Positions 26,777 through 35,656 of a stretch of DNA of 64,000 nucleotides are shown here, piece by piece. The translations under genes were made by a program, and so were the position numbers. The DNA comes from Paenibacillus radicibacter. GTDB lineage: Bacteria; Bacillota; Bacilli; Paenibacillales; NBRC-103111. The stretch lies in contig NZ_JANQBC010000007.1 in the NCBI RefSeq assembly GCF_024721995.1, positions 241,972-305,971 on the forward strand, given 5' to 3'. Position 1 is the stretch's first letter, and each line of letters starts with the position of its first letter. A model generated the notes under the pieces. It ran no database searches. It was not told where the DNA came from and saw only the letters and a list, made by a program, of their open reading frames with translations.

Positions 26777-29700
26777 AGATTGTTAGCATTCAAGTAGATG
26801 GATTCGGTCATTTGAGAGATCGTACTTGGCAGCTGGATGGGGCGATAACCCTTGTCTATGGAGCGAATGAAGCGGGTAAAAGTACACTAATGGGATTTGT
26901 GCGTGCAATCTTATTCGGATTTGCACCTCGAAGTCAGCTTGCTGATCGTTATGTCCCGTTAGGTGGAGGTGCGCACGGTGGAAGTTTAATCTTGGTTGAT
27001 GACCAAGGAAAGCGTGTGCTAGTAGAGCGACATGATCAGGGTGGAGTTAGAGGTCGAAGCTCGGTATCTGCAGGGACTGTTAAAGTTACATTTGAAGACG
27101 GATCAGTAGGTGGAGAAGATGCGCTTGCCATACTACTTGGCGGGATGTCTGCAGAGGTGTTCCGATCATTATTTGCATTTGGTTTAACCGAATTGCAGGA
27201 ACTTCGCAATTTGCAAAAAGAGGAAATTAATGGATATTTATATAGTGCAGGTTTGGGTATTCCACCTGCTGCATTAATGGATAGTGAACGTAAATTAGTT
27301 CAAAGATTGGAACAGTTGTACAAGCCCAAAGGTAAGAAACAAGATTTGAATGTCGGTTTCAAAAAGTTAGAGGAGCTGGATGCGGCGCTGCGTAGGAGTA
27401 AGGAACATGCGAATCAGTATGAATACCTGAAACAAGATGTGCAAACCGTGGAAGTTCAAATCGAAGAGTTGGAAAACAAGAAGAAGCTTGTGAAAGAACG
27501 GCTTGATTGGCTTCAAACTTGTTACAAAGCGTTTGAGCCTGCTGTAAGGCTGCAGGAATTAAAGCGGGAACTCGAAGAATTACCAGCTATTCCTGAACAT
27601 TTTCCAGAAGATGTAGTTGGTAAATGGGAATCCATACAAGCGGAAACGTATCATCTGCAAGAGGAGCTACAGCAAGTACAAATCAAGCTAGACGAATTAA
27701 TGAGACAGTTACAAGAGCATGAGCCTAATGAGGAAGTGCTATCGCAGCAAAGTGAGATCGAAATTTTACTTGAGCGGATGCCGATTTATCAAAATGATGA
27801 GCGCACGATGATCACGTTGCAATCGGAATTGGAATACGAGGGGAAAGAGTTGGCTCGGACACTTCGTTCCATTGATCCAAGTTGGTCAGAGTTCGAATTG
27901 CAGCAGTTCGCTTTATCGGCAGCAATGCGTGAACAATTGAATAAGTGGAAAGAGCAATTTGCTCAGCTCGCGATTCAGCAGCAAAGAGAAAGCTTATCGC
28001 ATCGTACCGTTATGGAGCAAATTGAGAAGCAGGAAAGTAAAATACATGAGCTTCAGATGAAGAAAACACAGTATGATTCCGTTCAAGGTTCAACTGGATT
28101 GTATAAGAAATTTATCGGGATTCCGGGAATTCAGGATATGAAAAAGCAGCTGCGAACGATTCGGCAGATGTATAACGAGTATCATAATGCGATGACAGAG
28201 TATCGTCACTTGAAGCAGCGAGCAGAAGATTATCGGATGCATCAAGAGGCGCTGCTAAGTATGCAGAGGGACGTCGATGTAAATAGCGATGGATTGCAAT
28301 CGAAGTATAGTACCGGTTCTGCACTTGGAAAGATCGGAGCTATGGCTGGTGCTATTGTTGGAATTGGTTTAGCGGTGTGGTTATTCGTTCGTGGAGATAC
28401 GATCATTGCAGCCATACTCGGTATAATGGTGTTTGCTGGATGCTTGGGATATTATCAATTGGCTAAAAGTTCATCGCCGAAATCAAATGGCAGAGGTCGA
28501 GGTTCCCGAAGATACGTGATGGATGCAGATGTTGTGGAGTCTGGGGTGAAATTGCCTTCGGATCTTCAATTTAAGCTTGCACATGTCGAAAGTCAGATAG
28601 AGAAGCTTTGCGAAGCATTAAGCGTGCTTGTTCAACCATTGATGACATCTTCAGAATTAGCAAGTTCTTCGAATGAAGGCTTAATGGATCATTCTTGGGA
28701 TGGTGAGCGTAAACAACGTGGAATTGATGATGCGATGTTACGTCGAGAAGATCATCAGCTTGGTTTTACGCAGCAAGATTATACAGTGTCAGATTCGATG
28801 GTGAGACAACGGACACGAAGTGAAGATGGTGGATTATCCGCCACTTTCGCACAAGGATGGATGCAAGTTGAGGTATGGCTTGCTAAAGAGCTGGCTAAGT
28901 GGGAAGAAGGATTCGAGCGCTGGGAACGTGATCAAGATGGACGCTTGCGAATTACAGATCAGCTGGCTGAGAATAAGCAAGAATTACAAGTTCTTGCTAA
29001 GCAGAGCGATGACATAGCGAATCGAGTAGCCGAATTACATCATGAAGATATACAGTTACAGGATGCATGGGCACAGTGGCTGAAGCAGTACGGATTCTCT
29101 GCGCCGTTAACTCCAAGCGGCTTGCTGGAGAGCTTGCCGCTCATTGAGCAGGGACATAGCCTTCTGTTCAACAAGCAGCGCCTTCAGACGCGGCTTGCTG
29201 CAGTAGAGGGCGCCGCGCGCGAATACGCGGCGCAGGTGGATGGACTGCTTGGCATAGCCGCAGTCCAAGAGGGACCCATCCTCGGCATCAAACGCCGAGG
29301 GGAGGCGCTTGCGCAGGAACTGCGCAAGCGTGAGGCGGCAGCGCGCGCAAGTGAGGCGCAGCGCGCTGCCGCTCTAGAGGCGCAGGCGCTTAGCACGCGC
29401 CTGGAAGGACTCCAGCTCCGCGAATCGGAGCTGCTCGCACTTGCCTCCGCGGAGTCCGAAGCGGACCTCCGCGTGAAAGCGCGCCACGCCCAGCGGCGGG
29501 CGGAGCTGTTAGGGGAGCAGCGGCATCTGCTCCCCTCGGTGACGGCGCTGGTTGGCAGCCAGCGCCTGCAAGAGCTCTACGCCATGCTAGCTGAGCATGG
29601 CAAGCCTGAGCTCGCCGCGCTTGCTGGCGAGCAGGAGACTGCACATTCGCTTCTCAGCGAGGAAGCGAATGAACTGCGCGACCGGCGAGGGCGCCTAGCT

Positions 29701-30255
29701 GGTCAGATTGAGCAGCTAGAGGGCGGCGCCGGTCATGGGGACAAGCTGCAGCGACGTGAGGAACAAGTCGCTACGCTACAGGCGCTTGGTCGCGAATATG
29801 CGACCTGTGCAATTGCCGCCCATCTGCTGCGCAAGGCGCGCGAGATGTATGAACGAGAGCGTCAGCCCGGCGTGCTTACGCGGGCATCCCGCTATTTCGC
29901 AGAGATGACAGGGGGGCGCTTTGTTGGTGTTCGAGCTCCGTTTGGTGAGAATAAGCTTGAAGCCGTTAAGCCGAGCGGACAAGGTGTCGAGCCTGCATTC
30001 TTAAGCCGTGGCACAGCCGAGCAGATGTACCTGGCAATGCGGTTTGCATTAGCAGAAGAGTATGCTTCTCGTGCAGTCGTGCCGATGATCATGGATGATA
30101 TTCTAGTTAACTTTGATCAACAGCGGATGGAGCGATGCCTGAAGCTATTGCAAGAAATTAGCGGACAGCGTCAACTTCTCTTATTTACATGCCATGAGCA
30201 TGTACGGGACGCGGCATTGCGTCACATCCCGGGCTTGCAACTTATTGAGTTGTAG
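26773..30255 (+). CDS. yhaN: SbcC/Rad50-like AAA ATPase (YhaN)
   Basis: 1160 residues. Walker A GANEAGKST near residue 35, signature-like region near the C-terminus (LSRGTAEQMYLAMRFALAEE) and Walker B MIMDDILVNFD. Long coiled coils occupy most of the middle. Two hydrophobic segments at about residues 519-566 suggest membrane association, unusual for Rad50 but known in YhaN. TTG start at 26773 with GGAGGG 8 bases upstream, overlapping the yhaO stop. From about residue 779 to 1012 the DNA becomes strongly GC-rich (one 60-base line counts 75 percent against 45 percent upstream) and is packed with inverted repeats; see separate entry. Confidence 0.9.
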   Translation: MKIVSIQVDGFGHLRDRTWQLDGAITLVYGANEAGKSTLMGFVRAILFGFAPRSQLADRYVPLGGGAHGGSLILVDDQGKRVLVERHDQGGVRGRSSVSAGTVKVTFEDGSVGGEDALAILLGGMSAEVFRSLFAFGLTELQELRNLQKEEINGYLYSAGLGIPPAALMDSERKLVQRLEQLYKPKGKKQDLNVGFKKLEELDAALRRSKEHANQYEYLKQDVQTVEVQIEELENKKKLVKERLDWLQTCYKAFEPAVRLQELKRELEELPAIPEHFPEDVVGKWESIQAETYHLQEELQQVQIKLDELMRQLQEHEPNEEVLSQQSEIEILLERMPIYQNDERTMITLQSELEYEGKELARTLRSIDPSWSEFELQQFALSAAMREQLNKWKEQFAQLAIQQQRESLSHRTVMEQIEKQESKIHELQMKKTQYDSVQGSTGLYKKFIGIPGIQDMKKQLRTIRQMYNEYHNAMTEYRHLKQRAEDYRMHQEALLSMQRDVDVNSDGLQSKYSTGSALGKIGAMAGAIVGIGLAVWLFVRGDTIIAAILGIMVFAGCLGYYQLAKSSSPKSNGRGRGSRRYVMDADVVESGVKLPSDLQFKLAHVESQIEKLCEALSVLVQPLMTSSELASSSNEGLMDHSWDGERKQRGIDDAMLRREDHQLGFTQQDYTVSDSMVRQRTRSEDGGLSATFAQGWMQVEVWLAKELAKWEEGFERWERDQDGRLRITDQLAENKQELQVLAKQSDDIANRVAELHHEDIQLQDAWAQWLKQYGFSAPLTPSGLLESLPLIEQGHSLLFNKQRLQTRLAAVEGAAREYAAQVDGLLGIAAVQEGPILGIKRRGEALAQELRKREAAARASEAQRAAALEAQALSTRLEGLQLRESELLALASAESEADLRVKARHAQRRAELLGEQRHLLPSVTALVGSQRLQELYAMLAEHGKPELAALAGEQETAHSLLSEEANELRDRRGRLAGQIEQLEGGAGHGDKLQRREEQVATLQALGREYATCAIAAHLLRKAREMYERERQPGVLTRASRYFAEMTGGRFVGVRAPFGENKLEAVKPSGQGVEPAFLSRGTAEQMYLAMRFALAEEYASRAVVPMIMDDILVNFDQQRMERCLKLLQEISGQRQLLLFTCHEHVRDAALRHIPGLQLIEL
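29210..29805. repeat. Array of close inverted repeats inside the yhaN coding region
   Basis: At least 13 perfect inverted repeats with 6-11 base arms and short loops follow one another. Arms are at 29210-29217/29226-29233, 29241-29248/29260-29267, 29280-29286/29294-29300, 29306-29316/29320-29330 (11 bases, loop GAA), 29337-29346/29361-29370, 29383-29389/29397-29403, 29413-29420/29426-29433, 29512-29520/29527-29535, 29544-29551/29559-29566, 29581-29588/29594-29601, 29610-29616/29626-29632, 29644-29653/29662-29671 and 29695-29701/29713-29719. A further 6-base pair lies at 29788-29793/29800-29805. The arm sequences differ from one hairpin to the next, so this is not a simple tandem repeat. The reading frame stays open throughout. 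Confidence 0.85.
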
Positions 30256-30270
30256 GAAAACACATAACAA

Positions 30271-30311
30271 ACAAGCCCTCTTTTTTAGGTGAAGAGAAGA
30301 GGGCTTGTTTC
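30271..30311 (+). terminator. Terminator of the glycosyltransferase-yhaO-yhaN operon
   Basis: Perfect 12-base arms ACAAGCCCTCTT and AAGAGGGCTTGT. The T-tract after it is short. Confidence 0.75.
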
Positions 30312-30344
30312 ATACGATATGGAAACAGAAGCGGAGGGTCAGAT

Positions 30345-30653
30345 GTGGAGGAGAACGAGAAAGAGATAAATAGCGAGAGTAATCATAGTCCAGATAAAGG
30401 ACAAGCCAAACCGCGTGAAATTACGTATCATGTTGGTTGGAAAAAAGGGAAAATGCACGTAGGCGAACCGCCAGTTTCTTCTGCTACTACATACAGACAG
30501 ACTAGATCTTCGCAGTTGATTGATTTATGCTATCGCATTTATCTTAAACAAGTGCCTATGCCTCCAAGTTCTGCAGTTCCGTATGTGCTGTGGGCTTTAC
30601 CGATTGTTAGCTTTTCACTAACTGTTCTGCTTGTTTATATGCTCGTGTATTAA
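30345..30653 (+). CDS. Small protein with C-terminal membrane anchor
   Basis: 102 residues. Hydrophilic for about 75 residues, then one membrane helix at the very C-terminus (ALPIVSFSLTVLLVYMLVY), so it is probably tail-anchored with its bulk in the cytoplasm. GTG start at 30345 with GGAGG 7 bases upstream. No family recognised. The next membrane gene starts 20 bases later, so the two are likely co-transcribed. Confidence 0.65.
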   Translation: MEENEKEINSESNHSPDKGQAKPREITYHVGWKKGKMHVGEPPVSSATTYRQTRSSQLIDLCYRIYLKQVPMPPSSAVPYVLWALPIVSFSLTVLLVYMLVY

Positions 30654-30672
30654 TTATTTAGGAGGAATGAAG

Positions 30673-31104
30673 GTGTTTGAACTCAATGTCATTATTGCAA
30701 TCATCGGTAGTCTGATCGGTCTTGCTGTCACAGGCGGTGCGATCTATACTGTATGGTTCATGCTGCAAGCTCGTAAGTTGTCAGAAGGTCAAGATGCGGG
30801 GAATAAGCCGCACCATTTACCTGTTGAATTGTTACGTTGGAACGTGCTTGATTATATGTTAATCGGTTTATTCTTGGTCGGTATGCTTATGCTTGGTGCA
30901 GATTTATTCGCGGTATTGCGTGATAAAGCAAGTTTCCCTGATTATCATATTGCGTATTTGGTCGGTGGATTTATTTTCTCGTTTCTTGGGATGGTGCTAT
31001 TATTCTTACGATTCATGATGCTGTATCACGCGCTACATGCTGCGTCTCTTCCAAACCATAAAGCCAAGCCAGACCATGGAGATCATGCCGAAAGCGGGAT
31101 ATAA
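30673..31104 (+). CDS. Membrane protein of unknown function, three or four spans
   Basis: 143 residues with hydrophobic segments at about 5-28, 62-82 and 98-122 and a His-rich C-terminus. GTG start at 30673 with GGAGG 7 bases upstream; the ATG at 30667 is too close to the site. Its last 72 bases overlap the 3' end of the convergent YkvI-like gene. No family recognised. Confidence 0.65.
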   Translation: MFELNVIIAIIGSLIGLAVTGGAIYTVWFMLQARKLSEGQDAGNKPHHLPVELLRWNVLDYMLIGLFLVGMLMLGADLFAVLRDKASFPDYHIAYLVGGFIFSFLGMVLLFLRFMMLYHALHAASLPNHKAKPDHGDHAESGI

Positions 31105-32070
31105 CGCAGAGAGTAAGACTTTGAACCCGATTTGTGAAACAATATAGCTTAGAGCTAAGAGTAGAACAAGAATGAACTTGTTATGGATCTTAGAGCGTTG
31201 CTCCAATTGTAAGGTTAAACCGTAAATGTCCGCGATATAGGTTGTGAAAATTTCACAATAAATGACGAGGATGTAGATGATTTGAACGGCATAGCCAAGC
31301 TTCGTCACAAGACCGGCCATGGGGATTTCAAATTGAGTAACCCCCGGCATCTGTGAGGAGAGGGCGATATGTGCACCAATTAGCAAGAGTCCAATAATGC
31401 CGCCGCCGATTCCCGCACCTAAGTAGAGTACCGATTTGTTCGGAGCTGCAGCTCCAAGCGGGACAAGTACAGCCTGTGCAGTAGAGAGGTTAAAGGCGGC
31501 ATACAGAAGCGGTGCCAGCCAAATTTGATTCCAGGAATAATCCGATGTGAGGAACATCCAATTGCCTGCATAGGGACTGCTTGAGGTATGCCAGACGATG
31601 ATACCCGAGAATAGGATCATAATGGGGACAATGATGGTATTGACCGTCATAATGGCTCCGATACCGCGCGAAATAACGAGATAGGATAAGAATAAAGTGA
31701 GCAGCAAGCCTGTTTGGTAAGACATATGAAGCTGTTCGGCAAAGACAGAGCCTGCACCTGCGAGCATAACCGTTGATATCCCAAACAAGATGACCATCAT
31801 AAACAATGACACAATCGACCCAATACGCGGTCCGAATAGCATCCGATTCAAATCCTCGTAAGACTTGGCTTTCATATCGTAAGCCATCACCATCATTTTG
31901 ACGCCAATCCATATAAAAAGAATCGTAGCAAGCATGATCGTAAACGTCGCCATCGAGCCATACTTGGTGAAAAACTGCAAAATCTCTTGTCCGGTCGCAA
32001 ATCCAGCGCCTACAATCGTACCGATATATGTAAAAGCAATTCGCATAACACCGCCAAAGTGACGCAACAT
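31033..32070 (-). CDS. YkvI-like membrane transporter
   Basis: 345 residues, about ten membrane helices. The start (AFTYIGTIVGAGFATGQEILQFF) carries the broken-helix glycine motif of the APC/LeuT superfamily and fits the YkvI family; substrate unknown, an amino acid or related ion-coupled solute is likely. ATG at 32070 with GGAG 5 bases upstream. The C-terminal 24 codons are antisense to the end of the plus-strand gene at 30673-31104. Confidence 0.8.
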   Translation of the reverse strand: MLRHFGGVMRIAFTYIGTIVGAGFATGQEILQFFTKYGSMATFTIMLATILFIWIGVKMMVMAYDMKAKSYEDLNRMLFGPRIGSIVSLFMMVILFGISTVMLAGAGSVFAEQLHMSYQTGLLLTLFLSYLVISRGIGAIMTVNTIIVPIMILFSGIIVWHTSSSPYAGNWMFLTSDYSWNQIWLAPLLYAAFNLSTAQAVLVPLGAAAPNKSVLYLGAGIGGGIIGLLLIGAHIALSSQMPGVTQFEIPMAGLVTKLGYAVQIIYILVIYCEIFTTYIADIYGLTLQLEQRSKIHNKFILVLLLALSYIVSQIGFKVLLSALYPAFGMISMVWLGFMVWKRRSM

Positions 32071-32143
32071 GCACTCTCCGCCTTTCTCTCGTCGATTAGT
32101 ACAAGTTATGTTCGGGGCGGCTCGTACATGACAGGTAAAAATG

Positions 32144-32168
32144 AAAAAGCCGATACTTATGTACCGGC
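32144..32168 (-). terminator. Terminator of the lipoprotein gene
   Basis: On the minus strand GCCGgTAC and GTAtCGGC form a hairpin followed by five T. The hairpin overlaps the last codons of the gene. Confidence 0.7.
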
Positions 32169-32792
32169 AAATAGTTTAATCGATTGAATTCGATCAGCTT
32201 TAATATCCATATCAAATTTGAGCACCGTGCCTTTGGATTTGTAGCTTAATACATACGCGCTATTCTGATCCGGCTTGCCAAGTGCTGAGAATACATCCTG
32301 CGCTTTCTGTCCTAGACGGACGCCGTTCAGTCCGGGGTCGATATAGGGAGAACGTATCTCAATGAATTGCAGCTTATTCACGTTATTGAACCCCACCGAG
32401 AAATCCTTGTACTCGAGTACATTGATGATATCCGCATCGTCTTCCATCTTAAACTGTGAAGGTGGTTTCCCAAATTTATTAATCGTGGATTCTCTGCTGC
32501 TCTGAAGGGAGAGACCCATTAATGTTGGTTTAGTGGACTGATAAGAATCTTTCTTATCGACTATTGGCTTGTTGTTCGTCGTCTCGTTTATTGCGCCTGT
32601 AGTCGGATCAGGTGATGGTGTCAAAGTTGGATTTATCAAATCTTCTCCAAACGGAGGGATCGTTGTCGTATTATCAGTAACCTGAGGTGTAGGTGTTGCC
32701 TCAACGTTAGCATGTTTGTCGTCACAGCCAGCCGTTATCAACATTCCGGCACATAGACAAGTGAGTAGAGCGATGTGCCAATTTCTGCGCAT
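32157..32792 (-). CDS. Lipoprotein with two BamE-like repeats
   Basis: 211 residues. Signal peptide with lipobox LITAGC places the modified Cys at about residue 23. A Thr/Pro/Asn-rich linker of about 70 residues leads to two similar units, each starting with a small hydrophobic-Gly turn and ending in a strand pair (INKFGKPPSQF and VFSALGKPDQNS mark equivalent positions). This resembles DUF4309/BamE-type folds. Function unknown. ATG at 32792 with GGAAG about 7-10 bases upstream. Confidence 0.7.
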   Translation of the reverse strand: MRRNWHIALLTCLCAGMLITAGCDDKHANVEATPTPQVTDNTTTIPPFGEDLINPTLTPSPDPTTGAINETTNNKPIVDKKDSYQSTKPTLMGLSLQSSRESTINKFGKPPSQFKMEDDADIINVLEYKDFSVGFNNVNKLQFIEIRSPYIDPGLNGVRLGQKAQDVFSALGKPDQNSAYVLSYKSKGTVLKFDMDIKADRIQSIKLFAGT

Positions 32793-32957
32793 CCGAATCT
32801 TCCTTTCTCGTATTCCGATGATCTATTTCTCTATTATAGACTTAATGTTATTAAAAATAGTTTCAATTTAGTAGCATTTCGTTGCAAAATAGTGCTTGAA
32901 TCCTAAGAGTTCCCTATGGTAACGTACTCATAGACCATTTTGTATGGAGGCATGTTC

Positions 32958-33530
32958 ATGGATCTATTAAAAAAACGTATCGAAGAAGTAGGCGATGTTG
33001 TATCAGACGGCGTACTTAGACTTGACTCCATCTTAAATCATCAGGTTGATCCTGATCTGATTATGGCAATGGGTCGTGAATTTGCAGTTCGGTTTAAATC
33101 TAGTAATCCGACGAAAGTAGTGACAGTTGAATCATCTGGTATTCCAATTGCATTCGCGACAGCGCTAGAACTAGGTGTTCCATTAATTTTTGCTAGACGC
33201 AAAAAGTCAGTCACGATCAGTGAGCATGTTTATGAAGAGCGAGTTCCATCTTTCACGAAAGGGATCGTTACCGACATTGTGATCGCACAAAAATATTTGA
33301 ACGAAGAAGATCGGGTACTCATCATTGATGACTTTATTGCTAATGGTGATGCAGCACGCGGACTCGTTCGAATTGTTGAAAAATCAGGTGCTGAGCTTGT
33401 TGGAATTGGTATTGCTGTTGAAAAATCATTCCAAAATGGTGGTCATTCCTTGCGTGAATTGGGCATTAAAGTGGAGTCATTAGCTAAGATTGCATCCCTG
33501 ACAGATGGTAAAATTGTGTTTGAATCTTAA
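32958..33530 (+). CDS. xpt: Xanthine phosphoribosyltransferase
   Basis: 190 residues. Salvages xanthine to XMP using PRPP. The PRPP loop is VLIIDDFIANGDA and the N-terminus LLKKRIEEVGDVVSDGVLRL matches Bacillus Xpt, as do TVESSGIPIA and GIGIAVEKSF. ATG at 32958 with GGAGG 7 bases upstream. Unlike the B. subtilis gene there is no pbuX after it and I see no purine riboswitch in the 165 bases upstream. Confidence 0.93.
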   Translation: MDLLKKRIEEVGDVVSDGVLRLDSILNHQVDPDLIMAMGREFAVRFKSSNPTKVVTVESSGIPIAFATALELGVPLIFARRKKSVTISEHVYEERVPSFTKGIVTDIVIAQKYLNEEDRVLIIDDFIANGDAARGLVRIVEKSGAELVGIGIAVEKSFQNGGHSLRELGIKVESLAKIASLTDGKIVFES

Positions 33531-33616
33531 ACAATAACGGGTAGTTGCGCCTTTTCTGAAATGAGATTATCTATTATAATAAGATCAGGGTAGTTAAAGG
33601 AGGCATCAACTTCATT

Positions 33617-33931
33617 ATGAAAGAAAATATTTCAGAACAATATTTTGTTGAAAAATTAGCCGAAGCGAAGACTCACTTTGAGCGTGCTCTGGATTGTAAA
33701 CATACTGAGTTTGATGACTTGTATCCGTATATGATCGAACACCCGCAATTTTTCTGGTACAAACGCTATGTAGCGTGGTCTGAACTTCTAACCGTCGTTA
33801 AACTTTGCTCTGAATTGTCGGTCAATTGGCAAGAGCAATTCTCCGAGAAGCAAGCGGAGTATATTCAAAAACGCGTAATGTCTTCAAAAGTTCTGGATTA
33901 CTGGTTTGAGACAAAAGAACACGTATCATAA
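33617..33931 (+). CDS. Small hypothetical protein
   Basis: 104 residues, helical and soluble, with an aromatic cluster (PQFFWYKRYVAWSELL). AAAGGAGG lies 13 bases before the ATG, which is long. A TATAAT box at 33575-33580 fits a separate promoter after xpt, and a terminator follows. No family recognised. Confidence 0.6.
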   Translation: MKENISEQYFVEKLAEAKTHFERALDCKHTEFDDLYPYMIEHPQFFWYKRYVAWSELLTVVKLCSELSVNWQEQFSEKQAEYIQKRVMSSKVLDYWFETKEHVS

Positions 33932-33969
33932 TTATGAACTAACGTCGATATTGTAACATAATTTGGAAG

Positions 33970-34002
33970 ATCTGTATGCCATCATGGCGTGCAGATTTTT
34001 TT
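33970..34002 (+). terminator. Terminator after the 104-residue gene
   Basis: Arms ATCTGtatGCCA and TGGCgtGCAGAT followed by seven T. Confidence 0.88.
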
Positions 34003-34086
34003 ATTCAAATCTTAATGGAGTGAAGCGTTTACAAAAGTTTACTCCAGTATAACGCTGGTGTATGCTACCAATAGGAGGTGGACCCT

Positions 34087-34329
34087 ATGATTACAGATGA
34101 AATATTAGATCAATACCGTATCGAAGGAACGAAGTTACGTGTGATTCGTGATGCGGATCCTGTAAATGATGTTAAAGGGATTGTCCTTGCGTGGGATGAT
34201 GAATTCGTTCTAATCCGCAAGCAAAACCGTCGTGTCTTGAAGTTACATCGGGGTTATGTGTATCAACCTTTTACAGATGAAAGACCGAAGGAATTTACGC
34301 TTCCTAACCTTCCAAGTGTTGAAGAATGA
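34087..34329 (+). CDS. Small hypothetical protein
   Basis: 80 residues. Beta-rich pattern (IRDADPVNDVKGIVLAWDDE followed by FVLIRKQNRRVLKL) suggests a small barrel or nucleic-acid or ligand-binding fold; no family recognised. ATG at 34087 with AGGAGG 8 bases upstream; the upstream GTG would abut that site. It runs into cbiZ, so it may be a partner in the same transcript. Confidence 0.65.
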   Translation: MITDEILDQYRIEGTKLRVIRDADPVNDVKGIVLAWDDEFVLIRKQNRRVLKLHRGYVYQPFTDERPKEFTLPNLPSVEE

Positions 34330-34343
34330 GGGAGATTATAGAT

Positions 34344-35069
34344 ATGGAGCTCAGGGAAATAGAAGGTGTCACTTCTCAAATTGTGATCGAAGACGACTGT
34401 CGATATGTATTGATTCAAAGTGAGAAGCCTCTACATACCTTGAGTACGAATATGTGGGGCGGCGGTTATGGTGAACACGCACTAATCATGAACCGGCAAG
34501 TACCCAAGAGCTATATGAGTACAGATCCTGTTGCTGAGATGAAGCAGTTCTTGCAGGAGCAAGGATTTATTTATGAACAAGTTGCAGGCATGTTAACAGC
34601 AGCATATGTCGTTGACGTGGGTTATAAAGGCATGAAGTTAACAAGCGTAGGGGAAGATGGCGATCAAACATTGCGCGTCAGTACATGGGTGACGATGGGG
34701 TTAGGTAATACAACTCGTGCAGGTTTACCTGTAAAGCCAGATGAATTGTATCCAGGAACCATTAACATTATCGTACTTATTGATGGTGATGTAACAGATG
34801 CGGCAATGGCAAGTGCAATTATAACTGCAACAGAAGCGAAGACAGCTGTCTTACAAGATTTAGGTGTGAAAGTGAAGAAGGGAAGTTTTCTTGCAACAGG
34901 AACTTCTACAGATGCTATCGTAATAGCAGCAACTGGCAGGGGACGGTCTCATCGTTATGCGGGAACTGCGACATGGCTTGGACACTTAATTGGTAGAACA
35001 GTGTATGAAGCGGCAATGGAGTCAGGACGCAAATACGAAGAGGCCATGATGCGGCGGGCATATGGCTGA
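34344..35069 (+). CDS. cbiZ: Adenosylcobinamide amidohydrolase
   Basis: 241 residues. Cleaves the aminopropanol side chain of adenosylcobinamide to give adenosylcobyric acid, allowing salvage of cobinamides. Family signatures: STNMWGGGYG near the start, VDVGYKGMKLTSV, TWVTMGLGNTTRAG, GTINIIVLIDG and ATGTSTDAIVIAATG. I use ATG 34344 (AGGGAG 9 bases upstream); ATG 34326, overlapping the previous stop, is the alternative. No other cobalamin genes or riboswitch are near, but a B12-dependent reductase gene lies 15 kb away. Confidence 0.9.
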   Translation: MELREIEGVTSQIVIEDDCRYVLIQSEKPLHTLSTNMWGGGYGEHALIMNRQVPKSYMSTDPVAEMKQFLQEQGFIYEQVAGMLTAAYVVDVGYKGMKLTSVGEDGDQTLRVSTWVTMGLGNTTRAGLPVKPDELYPGTINIIVLIDGDVTDAAMASAIITATEAKTAVLQDLGVKVKKGSFLATGTSTDAIVIAATGRGRSHRYAGTATWLGHLIGRTVYEAAMESGRKYEEAMMRRAYG

Positions 35070-35369
35070 TCATCGATTTTTCTGGGCGTCTATTAGCAAA
35101 GCGAATAACTCTCCAGGATCCATCATGGCAGGTTGATTTTTTTTCGGACGTAAAGATCCTGTGAGTAGGATTTCAATGGATTGATTTCTGTCCAGGAGAA
35201 TGGACTCGACTTCAAGTGCATTAGTAAGCAGGGCAGCGACGACAGCGAGCTGCTGAGGAGTAAGGGAATCTAATAAGATACCCTTCTTTTTTTTTGGCGA
35301 GCAACCATTGTCGGAGTTTGAGTTATTATTGGCGTTGTTTCCAAGTCGCTTGCTTTTACCTCCTGCCAT
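35070..35369 (-). CDS. Small hypothetical protein
   Basis: 99 residues. The N-terminus is rich in Asn, Ser and Lys; the C-terminal part (about 40-99) is a helical domain with LTPQQLAVVAALLTNALEVESILLD. Stop codon directly abuts the cbiZ stop in convergent orientation. ATG at 35369 with AAGGTGG 5 bases upstream. Likely paired with the next small minus-strand gene. Confidence 0.6.
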   Translation of the reverse strand: MAGGKSKRLGNNANNNSNSDNGCSPKKKKGILLDSLTPQQLAVVAALLTNALEVESILLDRNQSIEILLTGSLRPKKNQPAMMDPGELFALLIDAQKNR

Positions 35370-35410
35370 GAATCCCACCTTCAATTTCTTCGATTATCGG
35401 GGTAATTGCT

Positions 35411-35557
35411 TTACCTTCTGCGAGGTTGCTCAGTACGGGTTTCGTCCTCATCTTCGTCTTCTTCCAATCCTTGACCATTTAAGAATGCAGCAATAACAAT
35501 GCCCAGCGTCACGAGCAGGATGGATTTCTTCTCTTCTGGTTCATCTTTGTCAGCCAT
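35411..35557 (-). CDS. Small membrane-type peptide with acidic tail
   Basis: 48 residues: acidic-basic N-terminus, hydrophobic stretch at about 13-28 (ILLVTLGIVIAAFLNG) and an Asp/Glu-rich then Arg-rich tail. ATG at 35557 with AAGGAG 9 bases upstream. No family recognised. It precedes the 99-residue gene by 41 bases on the same strand, suggesting an operon. Confidence 0.6.
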   Translation of the reverse strand: MADKDEPEEKKSILLVTLGIVIAAFLNGQGLEEDEDEDETRTEQPRRR

Positions 35558-35656
35558 TTGTATTCGCTCCTTCGTACATCCTTCATCTTACAGTATAAGT
35601 AAAAGTAGGAGCGTTCGTGCTATATAAAAGCCTGTGTCGCAACATTCAAACAGCAA

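Noticed and set aside
29184..29644. Minus-strand frames opposite the GC-rich part of yhaN
   Set aside because: Ala/Arg-rich shadows caused by high GC; no start signals.
31490..32074. 194-codon minus-strand frame inside the YkvI-like gene
   Set aside because: Overlaps the real membrane protein in another frame; Cys/Tyr/His-rich composition is unlike a membrane or soluble protein.
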